From Eutreptiella sp. 'Long Island Sound 2002' (taxonomy: Eukaryota > Euglenozoa > Euglenophyceae > Eutreptiales > Eutreptiaceae): a stretch of DNA of 64,000 nucleotides. The stretch spans positions 122,344,899 through 122,408,898 of the forward strand of contig OZ038380.1 in NCBI GenBank assembly GCA_964036045.1. The letters are read 5' to 3'. The notes under the pieces were generated by a model. That model was not told the origin of the DNA. It did no database searches and saw only the letters and a list, made by a program, of their open reading frames with translations. A program made the position numbers and the translations under genes. Shown here piece after piece: positions 21,109 through 31,545 of the stretch (its first letter is position 1; each line of letters starts with the position of its first letter).

Positions 21109-23301
21109 CTATTCCTCATCAGGGAATTTCACATCCACCCCTGCAGCCATGAGGGACTTGGCCATCCAGGCCAAGCGCCTCTTCTTAGAATTATTCCCCT
21201 CAGGGGTAGCGTTATCCACTTGGGGGCGCTTCTGGGGGACACCTGCGGCAGGAGCGGGTGTAGCAGCAGGAGTAGGTGTAGCAACGGGCGCTGATGAGCG
21301 CCTCTGGGGGTTAGGAGGTCCAGTTTTGCCACCCCCCTTGCCACCTCCTTTACCTTTATCCCCATTCGGGGGATTTCTGGCGGGCGCCTGGGTCTTCTGG
21401 CGCTCCGCCTCCTGACGCTTGAGTTTGTCACTCTCGCGTTTCTTGATGTGGCATTCGTCCTCGTAGTGACGACGTTTGCCACAGTAACCACAGGTGATGG
21501 TACACCTGAAATGGTCCTGATGGGTCACCTGTTTCCCATCTTTGGTGTGCTGCTGACGTTTCATCTGCAGCATGCAGCCACTGCAGAGATCGCAGTCAGA
21601 GGCATGACAAGGTCCCCCCTTGTCATTGACAGGTGGGCAGTAGAACAGGGGGGGTTTGCCTGCATCAGGTTGAACCTCGTTCATGGCACGTAGGTTGCCC
21701 CTCCCTTTACCACCTCCCTGGTTGGTGTTAGTGGGATTTTTATGCCCCTTCCCTTCGCCACGTTCGGGGGTAGGGGTACCACCTCGTCCCAAATGCTTCT
21801 TGAGGAATTTCTCCATGTGGGAGTCATTCTCTCTCTCAAGAGCTAGCTCAATCAAGAGATCCACCAGTGCATCGTACGAGTGGGTCTTGCTCTTCCTCTC
21901 AGAGGTGGAGCGGCAATCATCCCACGTACGCTGGGGGATCTTACTCATGAGCCACAGGTGGGGCTCAGTGGCTCCGTAGGAGCCCACGTTCATCCTCGAA
22001 AATAAGTACTCCAAGTCGCACACATACTCAGAAATTCGCTCAGCAGATGGAAACTCCGGGAGCATCTGTAGCTCCTCGATCTGTGTGCGTACGCTGAGGT
22101 CAGTCTCATAGACTGGGAATTTTTTCTCTAACCTCAGGAGTACCTCTGCCAGGGTAGAACAGGTTTTCACAATCTGTTTAACCTGTTTTTGCAAAAACTT
22201 CTTTTTGCATGAGCGTTTTAGCAGTGAACATTTGGTGGCCACATCCACATGGGATTGGCCAGTCAACAAAAGGAACTCTGCAAATTCTTCTGCCCATTCA
22301 GGCAGATTTTTGGGGTCGAACTCCGGCAGTTCCAGCTGGATGTTCGCCTGGGCAATTGGTCTGCCCGTCTTCCCACCCCCCGGAGTTAGGCCTGAAGGCG
22401 ACACGCCGGCAAGCGGTGCCAGGGCTGACAGGCCTCTTCTCTCACTCTCTGTGACAGGCACGTCCTGTAGATCAGCCATAGGCACTGTCCTGGCACGGGG
22501 GTGAAAGGGGCTGGGGCAGGTGACCTTAGGCAACAGCCTTGAGACCCTTGATCTCTTGAGATCTTCGGCCAGGGTACTCAGCCCTGGAGAGAGAGAGGGC
22601 AACTCTGGCTTGGGTAAGGGTTCTGCAATACCCAGCTTTGCCTTAATGGCCTCCGATAGGGCCGTCACATCTGGATCTTCTGATCCAGACAGGAGTTTGG
22701 CCAACAGCTCGGCCGTGTGATCCAGGGCTCCGTAGGTTGGCCTTGGATGATGTTGTTCTTCGACTCGTGTTGGGCCCACTTTGGGAGCCCTTGGGGTTGG
22801 ATAACATGGTCTTGGATACTCAGGTCTTGTTCGTCTTGGCAGGGATGCAGTGGACGGAGGACCCGAGTGCGCGTAGGACCCTAGGTCTGTACGTGGTATG
22901 GATCCATGTACAGCCAGTGGCTCCTCTCCATCTTCCCCACGGATGGATTTGTAGTACTCCTGATGTAGGATGTATTCATCCATCTTCTGCTTCAGCTCCT
23001 CATACTCCTCAGGTCCTTCAATGGCAGTTGAGGATGAAGCTGGACAATTTGATCTTGATACTGAAGCAGCCACACGTCTGTGGAGGTGACTGAAGCTGTC
23101 TCCACCGTGTGCTGCTAAGGCCTCGGTTGTAAGGCCTTTATTCTCTTCCGCCCTTCTGCGTTCTGGATCTCCTTGGGACCCAGATGCGCCACTGAGATGA
23201 TGTGGAGCTCGGTGAGGTGGTTCACTCATTGGGTGGGCCATGCTGCCCATTTGTACTTGGACAGTTCGGATAGGCCAGGTCCTGACGCTTGGCGTGGACA
23301 T
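21109..23301 (-). CDS. gag: Gag polyprotein of the LTR element
   Basis: 730 codons from ATG at 23,301 to TAG at 21,109-21,111. Gag forms the virus-like particle and packages the RNA. Residues about 330-530 are the capsid-like region (LPEFDPKNLPEWAEEFAEFL, HLWLMSKIPQRTWDDC, in the style of retrotransposon gag domains). A CCHC zinc knuckle, CGYCGKRRHYEDEC, sits at residues 604-617, preceded by another Cys cluster (CPPV...CHASDCDLCSGC) near 555-580. A Gly/Lys-rich and Pro/Ala-rich tail follows. The ATG lies 69 bp from the primer site. Pol follows in the same frame after the UAG, suggesting readthrough. Intact as read; activity unknown. Confidence 0.93.
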   Translation of the reverse strand: MSTPSVRTWPIRTVQVQMGSMAHPMSEPPHRAPHHLSGASGSQGDPERRRAEENKGLTTEALAAHGGDSFSHLHRRVAASVSRSNCPASSSTAIEGPEEYEELKQKMDEYILHQEYYKSIRGEDGEEPLAVHGSIPRTDLGSYAHSGPPSTASLPRRTRPEYPRPCYPTPRAPKVGPTRVEEQHHPRPTYGALDHTAELLAKLLSGSEDPDVTALSEAIKAKLGIAEPLPKPELPSLSPGLSTLAEDLKRSRVSRLLPKVTCPSPFHPRARTVPMADLQDVPVTESERRGLSALAPLAGVSPSGLTPGGGKTGRPIAQANIQLELPEFDPKNLPEWAEEFAEFLLLTGQSHVDVATKCSLLKRSCKKKFLQKQVKQIVKTCSTLAEVLLRLEKKFPVYETDLSVRTQIEELQMLPEFPSAERISEYVCDLEYLFSRMNVGSYGATEPHLWLMSKIPQRTWDDCRSTSERKSKTHSYDALVDLLIELALERENDSHMEKFLKKHLGRGGTPTPERGEGKGHKNPTNTNQGGGKGRGNLRAMNEVQPDAGKPPLFYCPPVNDKGGPCHASDCDLCSGCMLQMKRQQHTKDGKQVTHQDHFRCTITCGYCGKRRHYEDECHIKKRESDKLKRQEAERQKTQAPARNPPNGDKGKGGGKGGGKTGPPNPQRRSSAPVATPTPAATPAPAAGVPQKRPQVDNATPEGNNSKKRRLAWMAKSLMAAGVDVKFPDEE

Positions 23302-23370
23302 GATGAACTTGTTGTTGAGCTTTTGTTCTGCACTTCTTCTCAGGGTCGGTTCAAAAGGTCACAAGGGACT

Positions 23371-23382
23371 GCCTCTGCTACC
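23371..23382 (-). other. Primer-binding site for initiator tRNA-Met
   Basis: On the minus strand GGTAGCAGAGGC lies directly after the 5' LTR, complementary to the 3' end of eukaryotic initiator tRNA-Met. The usual leading T is a C in this copy, and is present in the other LTR's edge. Confidence 0.85.
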
Positions 23383-23383
23383 G

Positions 23384-24092
23384 GAAAGATGTCCTTGCTT
23401 TATGCCCTAGATATTTTGATGATGTCCCGCAGGTTTTGTAGTTGAAAACCCAAACCAAAGCAGCAAGTAGAGCAATAAGAGGATGTGGATCGAATCAATG
23501 ATTGGTTTTGGGATCCAGTGTAACACAGAAGGGCTGCAGATAGACAAAGCAGGTTTATGCACATAGATTCAATCACAAATGGATAATACAAAAGGTTTTA
23601 TATGAAAATTGGTCTGACTCTTGCCTCAGAGGTTGCAATAGGCACTTCATGTGCACTCTTTTGGGTGAAATGGTGCTGGTTAGGACTGAGGGGCATGGAT
23701 GTCAGGACCACACAGAAAATGACGTGGCCAAGCAACTGAATTCAGAAACAGTTACAAAGTAGGACCACAATAAGTGGTAGAAACAATTGAGTATAGGGGT
23801 CTTGGGGTGGGAGACCACTAGGCTTAACCTCCAAGGCCAACAAGCATGAAATGCCTGATTTATTTTGGTATGTCCTCCATGAAGGAAGGTACCTCCGCTC
23901 AGTTGAGTGGTAGGGGTGAACTTCATGGGGGGGCTAGGGTCAAAACCCTAGTTACTTTGAGAAAGTGTACTGTAGGCAACAAAAGAGAGATAAAAACACT
24001 TAAGTTTGTCTTAGCATCAACAAAGGGTTTTAGAGGGGGCTTAGCCTGGATCAAGCCCTCCAAGAAAGACATGGCAGTGACTTTTTCTTACT
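23384..24092 (-). repeat. 5' LTR (right copy)
   Basis: Direct repeat of the left LTR. It holds 33 bp (after about 23,845) absent from the left copy; the segment is bounded by ATGAA on both sides. It should carry the element promoter, but no TATA box stands out with confidence. Confidence 0.92.
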
Positions 24093-24097
24093 TCATG
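24093..24097. repeat. Target-site duplication TCATG, right
   Basis: Same five bases as 12,922-12,926, directly abutting the right LTR. Confidence 0.85.
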
Positions 24098-24224
24098 TAA
24101 GTGGATAACAACTTGACGATTACTTGCAGCTCTGAAGAATTACATCAAGACAGGAAAACGTCGAGCAGCATTGTGAGGGCCCTGACAAGGATTGAGGAAA
24201 GGTTCAATGAAGTCATAAAGCTAC

Positions 24225-24770
24225 ACGATCATGGTTTTCATGAGCAGTGATGAACAATGATCCACCTGTATGCTTTGGTTGTTTTTTCTCGTAGCTTTGT
24301 GCAGTGTGTTGAAACGCAAACTGTGTTTCAACATGCATTTTTACATACAAGGGTGGAAAAATCAATGAATGGCAACCAAGCACTACGCAGAGCACCTGCA
24401 ATGTAATTTTTCATCATGGCAATGCAGCAACAGGACAGAGTAGTAGTGACATGCGTGAGGATATAGTGGTCTTGCACCTTTTGGCTTCGTGACAAATTTC
24501 GAATGAGTCCAAACGCAGGTTGAGAGACAAATTGTGTTTCAAAATGCATTCGAAAATGAAAGGGTACAAAAATCAATGACGAGCAAACAACCATTCCACA
24601 GAGCACAGTGCATGTAATTCTTTGCCATAACAATGCACCTACAGGCTACAGTAATAGTGACATGTGTGAAGATACATTGCTCTTTAACCTTTTGGCTTCA
24701 TAACAAATTGAGAATGACTTGACATGCAGGTTGAGAGACAAATTGTGTTTCACAATGCGTTTTGGGAAAA
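24225..24770. repeat. Three degenerate ~210-bp tandem units
   Basis: AAATTGTGTTTCAAAATGC-like blocks recur near 24,313, 24,526 and 24,733. Shared text sits between them (GGGT-ACAAAAATCAATGA, CCTTTTGGCTTC). No coding potential was accepted. Confidence 0.7.
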
Positions 24771-25171
24771 CGCTACATCCGAACATCCTGTATTATAGCT
24801 TTTCTCCTGGACTCAGCACCCCCAAAAAAGGGTGGGGGGTCTTCTAAAACCGGGTGTATACCCAATTTTTGAAAAAGATGCCCCCTCAGGGGCCCGGCAG
24901 CAGATGCAACCAGGCGGTACCAAAACAGGCTACCAGCATAGAAATAGCACGTTCTGGAGCCAGGCCAGAAAATCCCCAAAGATGTGATTTCAGAACTGAT
25001 CAAATTGCATTTGCAAATGGCTGCGTAATTTTCGGACAAACCGCAAATACCGCCCCCAAATTTTCAAAAATGCCGGTGCGACGTCTGGACCCAGGCGACC
25101 GGGAAAACTGCCCCGGAAACCAGTTTTTCGGATTTTCCGGGAGGAGATTCTGGCGCGCACGATTGAATCCT
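24771..25171. other. Region with no recognised gene
   Basis: Mixed sequence leading into the next CTGTYGC array. Part of it (24,860-24,960) weakly resembles 12,475-12,560 on the other side of the LTR element. Confidence 0.4.
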
Positions 25172-25560
25172 AGGTGTCCTGTTGCCGTCCTGTTGCTCTC
25201 TTGTCGTTCCTCCCTGTTGCTCTGCTGTCAGTATTTCCTGTTGCCTCCCTGCCGCCCTGGTGTTGCTTGCCTGTCGTCTTGCCGTCGCTTCTCTGTCGCC
25301 TCCCTGTCGCCTCCCTGTTGCTTCCCTGTTGCCCATCGTGGTACCCGGTCGCTCTCCTGTTGCTTGCCTGTTGCTTGCCTGTCGTTTGCCTGTCGCCCTC
25401 CTGTCGCCTTCCTGTAGCCTCCCTGCCGCTTCCCTGTCGCCCAATGTGTTACTCTGTTGCTCCCCTGTTGCTTGTCTGTGGCTTGCCTGTCGCTGTGCTG
25501 CCGGCTGCCTGTTGCCTGCCTGTCGCTCCCGTATCGCTTTCCAATAACCTACCTGTTGCC
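25172..25560. repeat. CTGTYGC pyrimidine-rich array, copy 2
   Basis: About 390 bp of CCTGTTGC, CCTGTCGC and CCTGCCGC units with short variable spacers. All three plus frames stay open as LPVA/CRLPVA strings. Confidence 0.85.
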
Positions 25561-25979
25561 TTTTTTGGCGCTTTTTGGTGTGAGAAAAAAGAGACCTTGT
25601 CGCTATTGTGATGTTTTTGTTTTGCCTTCTGTTTCACCATCTTGTGGCTCTCAAGCATCCCCATTATTGTTGTCCCACTGCTTGGTCTCCGATTTATGAA
25701 TGCAAATGGCATTTTTTGGTGGTGAAAAGTAATTACAGGAAAGAAAGCCACAAACACCTCAAATGGGCAGTTCCATAGTAACAACAATGTTCCTTGTTCA
25801 ATCCGAAATGTTTCATTGCGCCTTACCAGATGGCATGTGTCCTTCGGGTCTCGCAGATGGGCAAATCAACTGTTGCCATGAAATGAATGGTGTGGCCACA
25901 CACCTGAGATCGTCGTCTGAGTCACCAAGAGCCGCAGGCTGAGTTCGAGATACGTGTGTAACGCAAGCAGCGTCAGTGA
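25561..25979. other. Region with no recognised gene
   Basis: Moderate AT content. No motif or repeat recognised. Confidence 0.4.
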
Positions 25980-26195
25980 ATACTGGTACTGTGCTGTGCT
26001 GTGTGGTGCCGAGTTGTCCTGTGCTGTGCCTTGCGGTGCTGAGTTGAGCTGTGCTGTGCCGTGCGGTGCTGAAAGGTGCTGTGCTGATCTGTGCGGTGCT
26101 GACTGGTGCTATGCTGTCTCGGGCGTTGAATAATGGTGCTGTATTGTGCCGTGCGGTGTGAAATTGCGCTGTGCTGTGCCGTGCGGTGCTACGTT
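25980..26195. repeat. GTGCTGTGC/GTGCGGTGC short tandem repeat
   Basis: Units of 5 and 10 bp (GTGCT, GTGCGGTGCT). Related in composition to 52,390-52,740, and as reverse complement to the CA-rich modules. Confidence 0.8.
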
Positions 26196-26744
26196 GTACA
26201 CACACAGTCACACAGACACAAGTACCTTTTCTTTCCTATTTCTTCGTCTTCTTGGGGGATAGCGGAGAGGACGTTCAGAGCTGCAAACGCTTATAAGGAG
26301 AGAATGTGGAAAGAACAACCAATACTAAGCAGCACAATCAGAATTTAATTCAAGCGCCCTCTCCACCAAAGTACAAAATCAGAAACGAATTTGGATTAAC
26401 ACAAAAGCAAAATCGCGATGAAATGGTTGTAGACATAAACATGTTTGCTGTCGGGACAAGCTGTTGCTGTCGGGACAATTTCTGATGGGGGCAGTCTGCA
26501 GTTGACACTTATCTTCACCTTTATCATTTAGCTCTCAGTTTCAGGTGAAATCTACCTGCGGAACGTTGTGATTCCAAAAGAAATTTTCATCCACTGAACG
26601 CTAAACGTTTATTCACGCAACAATGAAATGACATTTGGATAAGAATCAAAATAAATGTAAAACATTGATTCTCATTTTCCTTACATATACCCCTGTACAT
26701 ATACCTAACCATATAAAAATCCATGTACTATTTTGTCTCCCTTG
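26196..26744. other. AT-rich region with no recognised gene
   Basis: Short open frames only. No motif recognised. Confidence 0.4.
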
Positions 26745-27290
26745 TCGTGTTCCACAAGCCTGTAGCTCTCCTGTTGGACCTCTGTCGTCTTCTTGTCGCC
26801 TTTCTGTCACAAAGAATCACCCTGTCGCTCTGCTGTTGCTCTCCTGTTGCTCTCATGTTGCTCCGCTGTCGCCTTATCCTGTCGCTTGCCTGTTGCTTTC
26901 CTGCCGCCGTTAACCCTGTTGCCCTCTTGTTGTCTTCCATTTGCTTTCCTGTCGCTCATCCTGATGCTATGTCTGCCTCCTGTTGCTTCCCTGTTGTCTC
27001 CCTCTCGCCACCCTGTCGCCGCCCTGTTTCCCTCCTGTTGCCCTCCTGTGGCAGGTCGCCTGTTGCCTTCCTGTTGTGTGCCTGTCGCTTCTTGTCGCTT
27101 CTGTGCTGCTCTCCTGGCGCTCTCCTGTCATCCTCCTGTTGCGAACCTGTCGCCTAACTGTCGCGTGCCTTTTGCTTCCTGTGGCTTCCCTGCCGCTTTG
27201 CTGCCGCTTCCTGTCATCCTCCTCTCGCCACCCTGTTGTCTTCCTGTTGCCACCCTGTCGCCTTCCTATCGCTCCCTGCCGCATCTCATC
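26745..27290. repeat. CTGTYGC pyrimidine-rich array, copy 3
   Basis: The longest of the three arrays, same orientation as the others, with the same CCTGTTGC/CCTGTCGC units. Confidence 0.85.
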
Positions 27291-29499
27291 GTCGCCTGCC
27301 TCACGCAGCCTGAATCTATTAATTCGCCTTTACTAACCAATATTTTGCCATTAATGAGAAGAGAGACCATATCAGTCACCACACAGTGATGAATTCTAGC
27401 TGAGAATTTCTAATTCATCATCCATCATCATTTATTGCAACCAACGCCTCTTTTTTCTTTTTTGCACGATTTGGACAAATGGTAATGCCCAAACAGACTA
27501 CAAAAAGTTGGCCACTATTCGCCTTAATTTGGTTAAATTACTTTTGGGAATGACAAATTGTGCCGATTGTTTGACAAATGACCCTCCATTGTCAGCGATA
27601 ACCGCTTTTTTCGATTAATTAGCAAAATACGTTCAAAATGCTAGTTACACACACTGATGTTCTGGTCCTTTTTGCCACAAACATCATGCAGATGTCAACT
27701 TTGGGTTCGAGTTGTTCAAATTGAAACATGGCATCAGTGGCCGCTGCAGTTTTCAATATCCATTGTTTCCCGCTCTCCTCTTCTGCTTAAAGTAGTTGTT
27801 CAATCCCCCTACACACCATTGCATGGCCATATGTTGGTGTTGTTATTGTATGTTGCATTTATTGCCCGTTTATGATGAGCAATGAAGCTTGAGATGATGA
27901 CCTCTTTGTTGGCTACTTGTTTGATGTCTTTTATATAGTACAGAATGGTTTTCCATTCTATACATTATTGTGCTATTTTGAGCCGTTATATCCAATTCAA
28001 ACCCATTCGCGGTTTCCCTTTGAAAGGGCGCCGGTAGTCGCCTGTCCGCGTGTTTTCCTGGTCGACGCCGATGAGTCCTACTCACAGGAATGTGTCTGGT
28101 TTGCGTTCGATTCTAAGAGGTCTGAATACAGAGATCCAGAGGTCTTTTTGTCCTCTGCATGATGAACCAATCAGCTGAATTTTTGATGCATAGGTTTAGC
28201 AAAGAACGCTATGCGCAAGGTTTCCAATAGTTTAGCCGTCTTTTTGAAACTATGGGATCAATGAGGGTTTGACTCCCCCCCAACGTTCCATTGTGTGCAC
28301 CGTGGTTAATTTTGTAGGTTGGGTATACAGATTCTACCGTTGGTCTCTTCGTATACTATGCAGATTCAAAAAGGATGTTCTACACACGATGTTTTGACAT
28401 GAGTTTTTCATGTAGCCAAATACTAGCTCTGTCGCATTGTGAGATGCATCACCGAAAGCGAGTATATTGTGCCTAAGACAAAACGCCCGAGATACTTTTC
28501 CGTTTACGTCTTAAATTGACACCGTATCCGCGCTTTGACAATCTTATTGGAAGCGTCCCTATTACTTGTGCAATTTTTTTCGTAGGTTTAGGCCAGAATA
28601 CATATTTTGCTTCGAGCATTGAACAAGAAGCATGGTGAATTAGACACTGAACCCAGTGAAAAAGTAAAAGAGATACACGTACCTGATCGCGGATTGGTTG
28701 TTTGATTTTCAAACCTTTTGTCTTTTTATTATATGTCCGTAAAGTGAATGAACAAGCGGATATTGACACTTTAGTACATATATATATATCTGTGAATTTG
28801 GGTGTTGTATGCCTGTCAGTTTGTAGGGATGACCCAACACAAAGTAAGTACATTTGTAAAGCACTACTATGGTACCCTCAATTTGAGTTTAGGTTATAAT
28901 GACAACTTCACAAGCTGCTTTAGTTTGAACTATCCAGGTAGGTAGGTATCTCCAGGATCTCGGGATGCCTCCTTTGACAATGCAGGAGGAAGGTCTTCCC
29001 AAGATGACGTCCTTTCCCTCCCACTGCCCTAGCTCAGGTGCCCCTTAAACTGCTCCTGCAGGTGCTAGGGAAGGCAGTAATGCGGCCACCGGGTTCAGGT
29101 GTCCCGGGTGTGAGGGTGTCCCCACAACTGTGCATGGGTAGGGCCATATGCCCCCTCCTGTGGGCGACAGCTCTGGGGGGCTGCCCAGCCGTTTGGAGTA
29201 CCTCTCACCATAGGGGAGTTGCTCCCGCGAGTCTACGGTAGGACCCCCTCACCCCTGTGGCTTAAGCTGTGGAGTCCTGCTGCTTGGCATGCGACCCCCA
29301 CTTGGACTGTGTACCGGCTCGCCTGTCACTGGTTGCTTCCAAGTCTCTAAGTACTGTGTGCCATTGACCCCGATGCAGCCTGGCCGGGCTCGGACCAGCG
29401 GCCTTGGGCTACGGCCCCTGCTGCTGGCCTAGTGGGTTGGCTGGGTCGCCCCAGTGCGTCCCACCCATGGGGTGTGGTTCCTTCCTTCCAGTCTCTTGG
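27291..29499. other. AT-rich to mixed region with no recognised gene
   Basis: About 2.2 kb with frames below 130 codons and no family motifs. A short alternating AT run (ATATATATATAT) lies near 28,780. After about 28,900 the composition becomes GC-rich. Confidence 0.45.
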
Positions 29500-30335
29500 C
29501 CGCCCTAGGTCCGCACATCTGTGCAGTGTCCACGGCCCATTGGCGGTTCTCCATCGGTGTGCGCGCCCAGCATCTTGTTGTGTGCGGTGTCCGTGGCCAC
29601 TTGGCGCTTGTTCATCGGTGCGCGTGGCTGGTGTGTCCTGTGTGCGACGTCCTCGGCCTCTTGGCTCCTGTTCACCAGTGTGCCTGCTCGGTGTGTTGTG
29701 TTGCGTGTGCGCTGTCGACGGCCTCTTCGATCCTGTTCACCGGTGGCCAGCTCGGTGTGCTGTGTTGTGTCTGCGGTGTCCTTTGCCACTTGGCTCCTGT
29801 TCACCGGTGTGCCCGCTCGTTGTGCTGTTTGTGCGGTTTCCTTGGAAATTTGGCTCCTGTTCACCGGTGTGCTTGCTAGGTGTGTTGGGTTGTGTTTGTG
29901 GTGTCCCTGACCACTTGGCTCCTGGTCATCGGTCTGCACGCTCGATGTGCTGTTTGTGGGGTGTCCTTGGCCACTTGGCTCCTGCTCACCGGTGTGCCAG
30001 CTCGCAGTGTTGTGTTGCGCGTGAGGTGTCCTTGACCACCTGGCTCCTGTTCACCCGTGTGCCCGCTCAGTGTGTTGTGCTGGGTGCGCGTTGTGCTTGG
30101 CCATTTGGCTCCTGTTCACCGGTGTGCCAGCTCTATTTGTTTTGTTGCTTGTGCAGTTTCCCTCGGCCACTTGGCTCCTCTCCACCAATGTGCCAGCCCG
30201 GCGCTTTGTGTTGCGTGTGCGGTGTCTTCGGCCACTTGGCTCCTGTTCACCGGTGTGCCTGCTCGGTGTGCTGTGTGTGCGGTGTCGTTGGCCACTTAGC
30301 TTCTGTTCACCGGTGTGCCAACACACGCGCCAAAA
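29500..30335. repeat. 65/60-bp minisatellite
   Basis: The mark CCTGTTCACC recurs at about 29,667, 29,732, 29,796, 29,856, 29,921, 29,981, 30,046, 30,111, 30,177, 30,242 and 30,302, i.e. steps of 65 or 60 bp. The 5-bp difference is one GTTGC-type block. About 12 units. A 317-codon frame (29,432-30,385) covers it and is a composition effect. Confidence 0.9.
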
Positions 30336-30836
30336 ATAGAACGTCGTGTGCTAAAGATAGAGAAAGGCCTTGGGGAGGGCATTAGCACAAGCGGTGGTCT
30401 CCATTGTGTCCGGCAACCTCCAAATAAGTCCGATTGCTCCAAAGGGAGGATAAAACAAAACAACAAAACACCGTGGGTGGGGACAGCAAAGACTCTGGAA
30501 TTCCAACGTAGAAGTCTATGAAGGATCCCATATAGCGGGGGTGTCGCTCCCGCTGATGGACTTACCAAAGGCTGCACCCCAAAAAATAGGAAAGATGAAG
30601 GGGCCTCGACAACCATAGTTCTGCGGTAATCTCCTGAACAAGCGACGACCGATTCTGCGCACACAAAGAACTTGCACACAATTGAGGACTGATCCTGGTT
30701 CCAGATGGCCGTCTAATGTCAAGTAAAATCTGGGTGGGCTGAACTTGGGCAGTTTTGATCCACAGTATGTACACCATTGCGGCAAAAAACTTAGAACGCA
30801 AAAAGTAAACATGCATAAAGGGTGATGGTCTCAATC
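30336..30836. other. Region with no recognised gene
   Basis: No motif or repeat seen. A minus-strand frame 30,562-30,987 overlaps the chromodomain relic out of frame. Confidence 0.4.
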
Positions 30837-31545
30837 CCTGTCTCTCGTGACCAAACGTACCAGCACGTCCTTGACATCCAGCTTGATGTTCTTGGCCTTG
30901 AGGTGGTCCAGCCATACTGACGTGTACCGCGGCACACAGCTGCTCAGGGGTTCGCCGGAGCTCCTCGATGCAGTAAAACCCTTCCATCAGGCCTTGTATG
31001 GCCGTCCCCCCGGTGTGCTGGGATCGGACTTGTCCGAGAGGACGCGCTCAGCGGTGAAGTCATCCTCCACTCCGTCGTCGTCGGAGTCGATGGCCTCCGG
31101 GGTGACTTCAAAAGTAACGGCACGACTATGGGGATCCGGTTCTCACGCGAGCAATAGAGTATAGTCCCGCTCCACTATCTTATTGTTTTGGAACCTGGAT
31201 CAAATAGACATGCTGCCCGGTCTTTCCCAATATGACACCCGGTAGGTACCATGACTGCCGCCGGTGCTGGGACAAGACTTCATTGTGGTGCCGCTCCACC
31301 CACACGGTTTCCTTCAGCCGATACTTGTGAACTTCCCCGGAACGCAAGTACTCCACCCTTCTCGCATATTCCACCACCATTGCATCACACACTTTCTTAG
31401 CCGTGTGGTTCGATTGGAGCATCATGGCGGTGGCCTCCTTCGCCACACTAGCATGGTTCAACCACGGGAGAGTACGTGACACTAGACCCCGGAGGAATGG
31501 GCTGCGATGGGGGGACAAGCCAGATGGTTTTGGGGAAATCATGAT
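30837..31545 (-). pseudogene. Integrase C-terminus and chromodomain of a second LTR retrotransposon
   Basis: On the minus strand, SGLSPHRSPFLRGLVSRTLPWLN (about 31,530) matches the integrase 'TGfsPyel.fGR' block. EYARRVEYLRSGEVHKYRLKETVWVERH and SWYLPGVILGKTGQHVYLIQ give the SH3-like module. After a stop and frame shift, DDFTAERVLSDKSDP, a TGA, then WKGFTASRSSGEPLSS and SVWLDHLKAKNIKLDV form a chromodomain (about 30,840-31,120). This differs clearly from the integrase at 16.3-17.5 kb, so it is another chromovirus lineage. Only the tail is present; no LTR was found next to it. Confidence 0.75.

Larger units (their letters stand above)
12927..24092 (-). mobile_element. Structurally complete Ty3/gypsy chromovirus-type LTR retrotransposon
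   Basis: The element reads right to left: 5' LTR (23,384-24,092), primer site, gag, pol (protease, RT, RNase H, integrase with chromodomain), a 2.7-kb non-pol stretch, purine tract, 3' LTR (12,927-13,603). A TCATG duplication flanks it. The LTRs differ by about ten substitutions by eye over 676 aligned bases plus one 33-bp indel, so the insertion is moderately recent. Ends are AG...CT rather than the usual TG...CA. Pol is broken by a poly-C frameshift and internal stops, so this copy is probably not autonomous. Confidence 0.92.

Noticed and set aside
25174-27389. ORFs with LPVA/CRLPVA repeats in CTGTYGC arrays
   Set aside because: All three frames are open because the repeat lacks stops; irregular spacing breaks any fixed protein period.
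29432-30385. 317-codon ORF of repeated LAPVHRC units
   Set aside because: Encoded by the 65/60-bp minisatellite; the step is not a multiple of three in most units.
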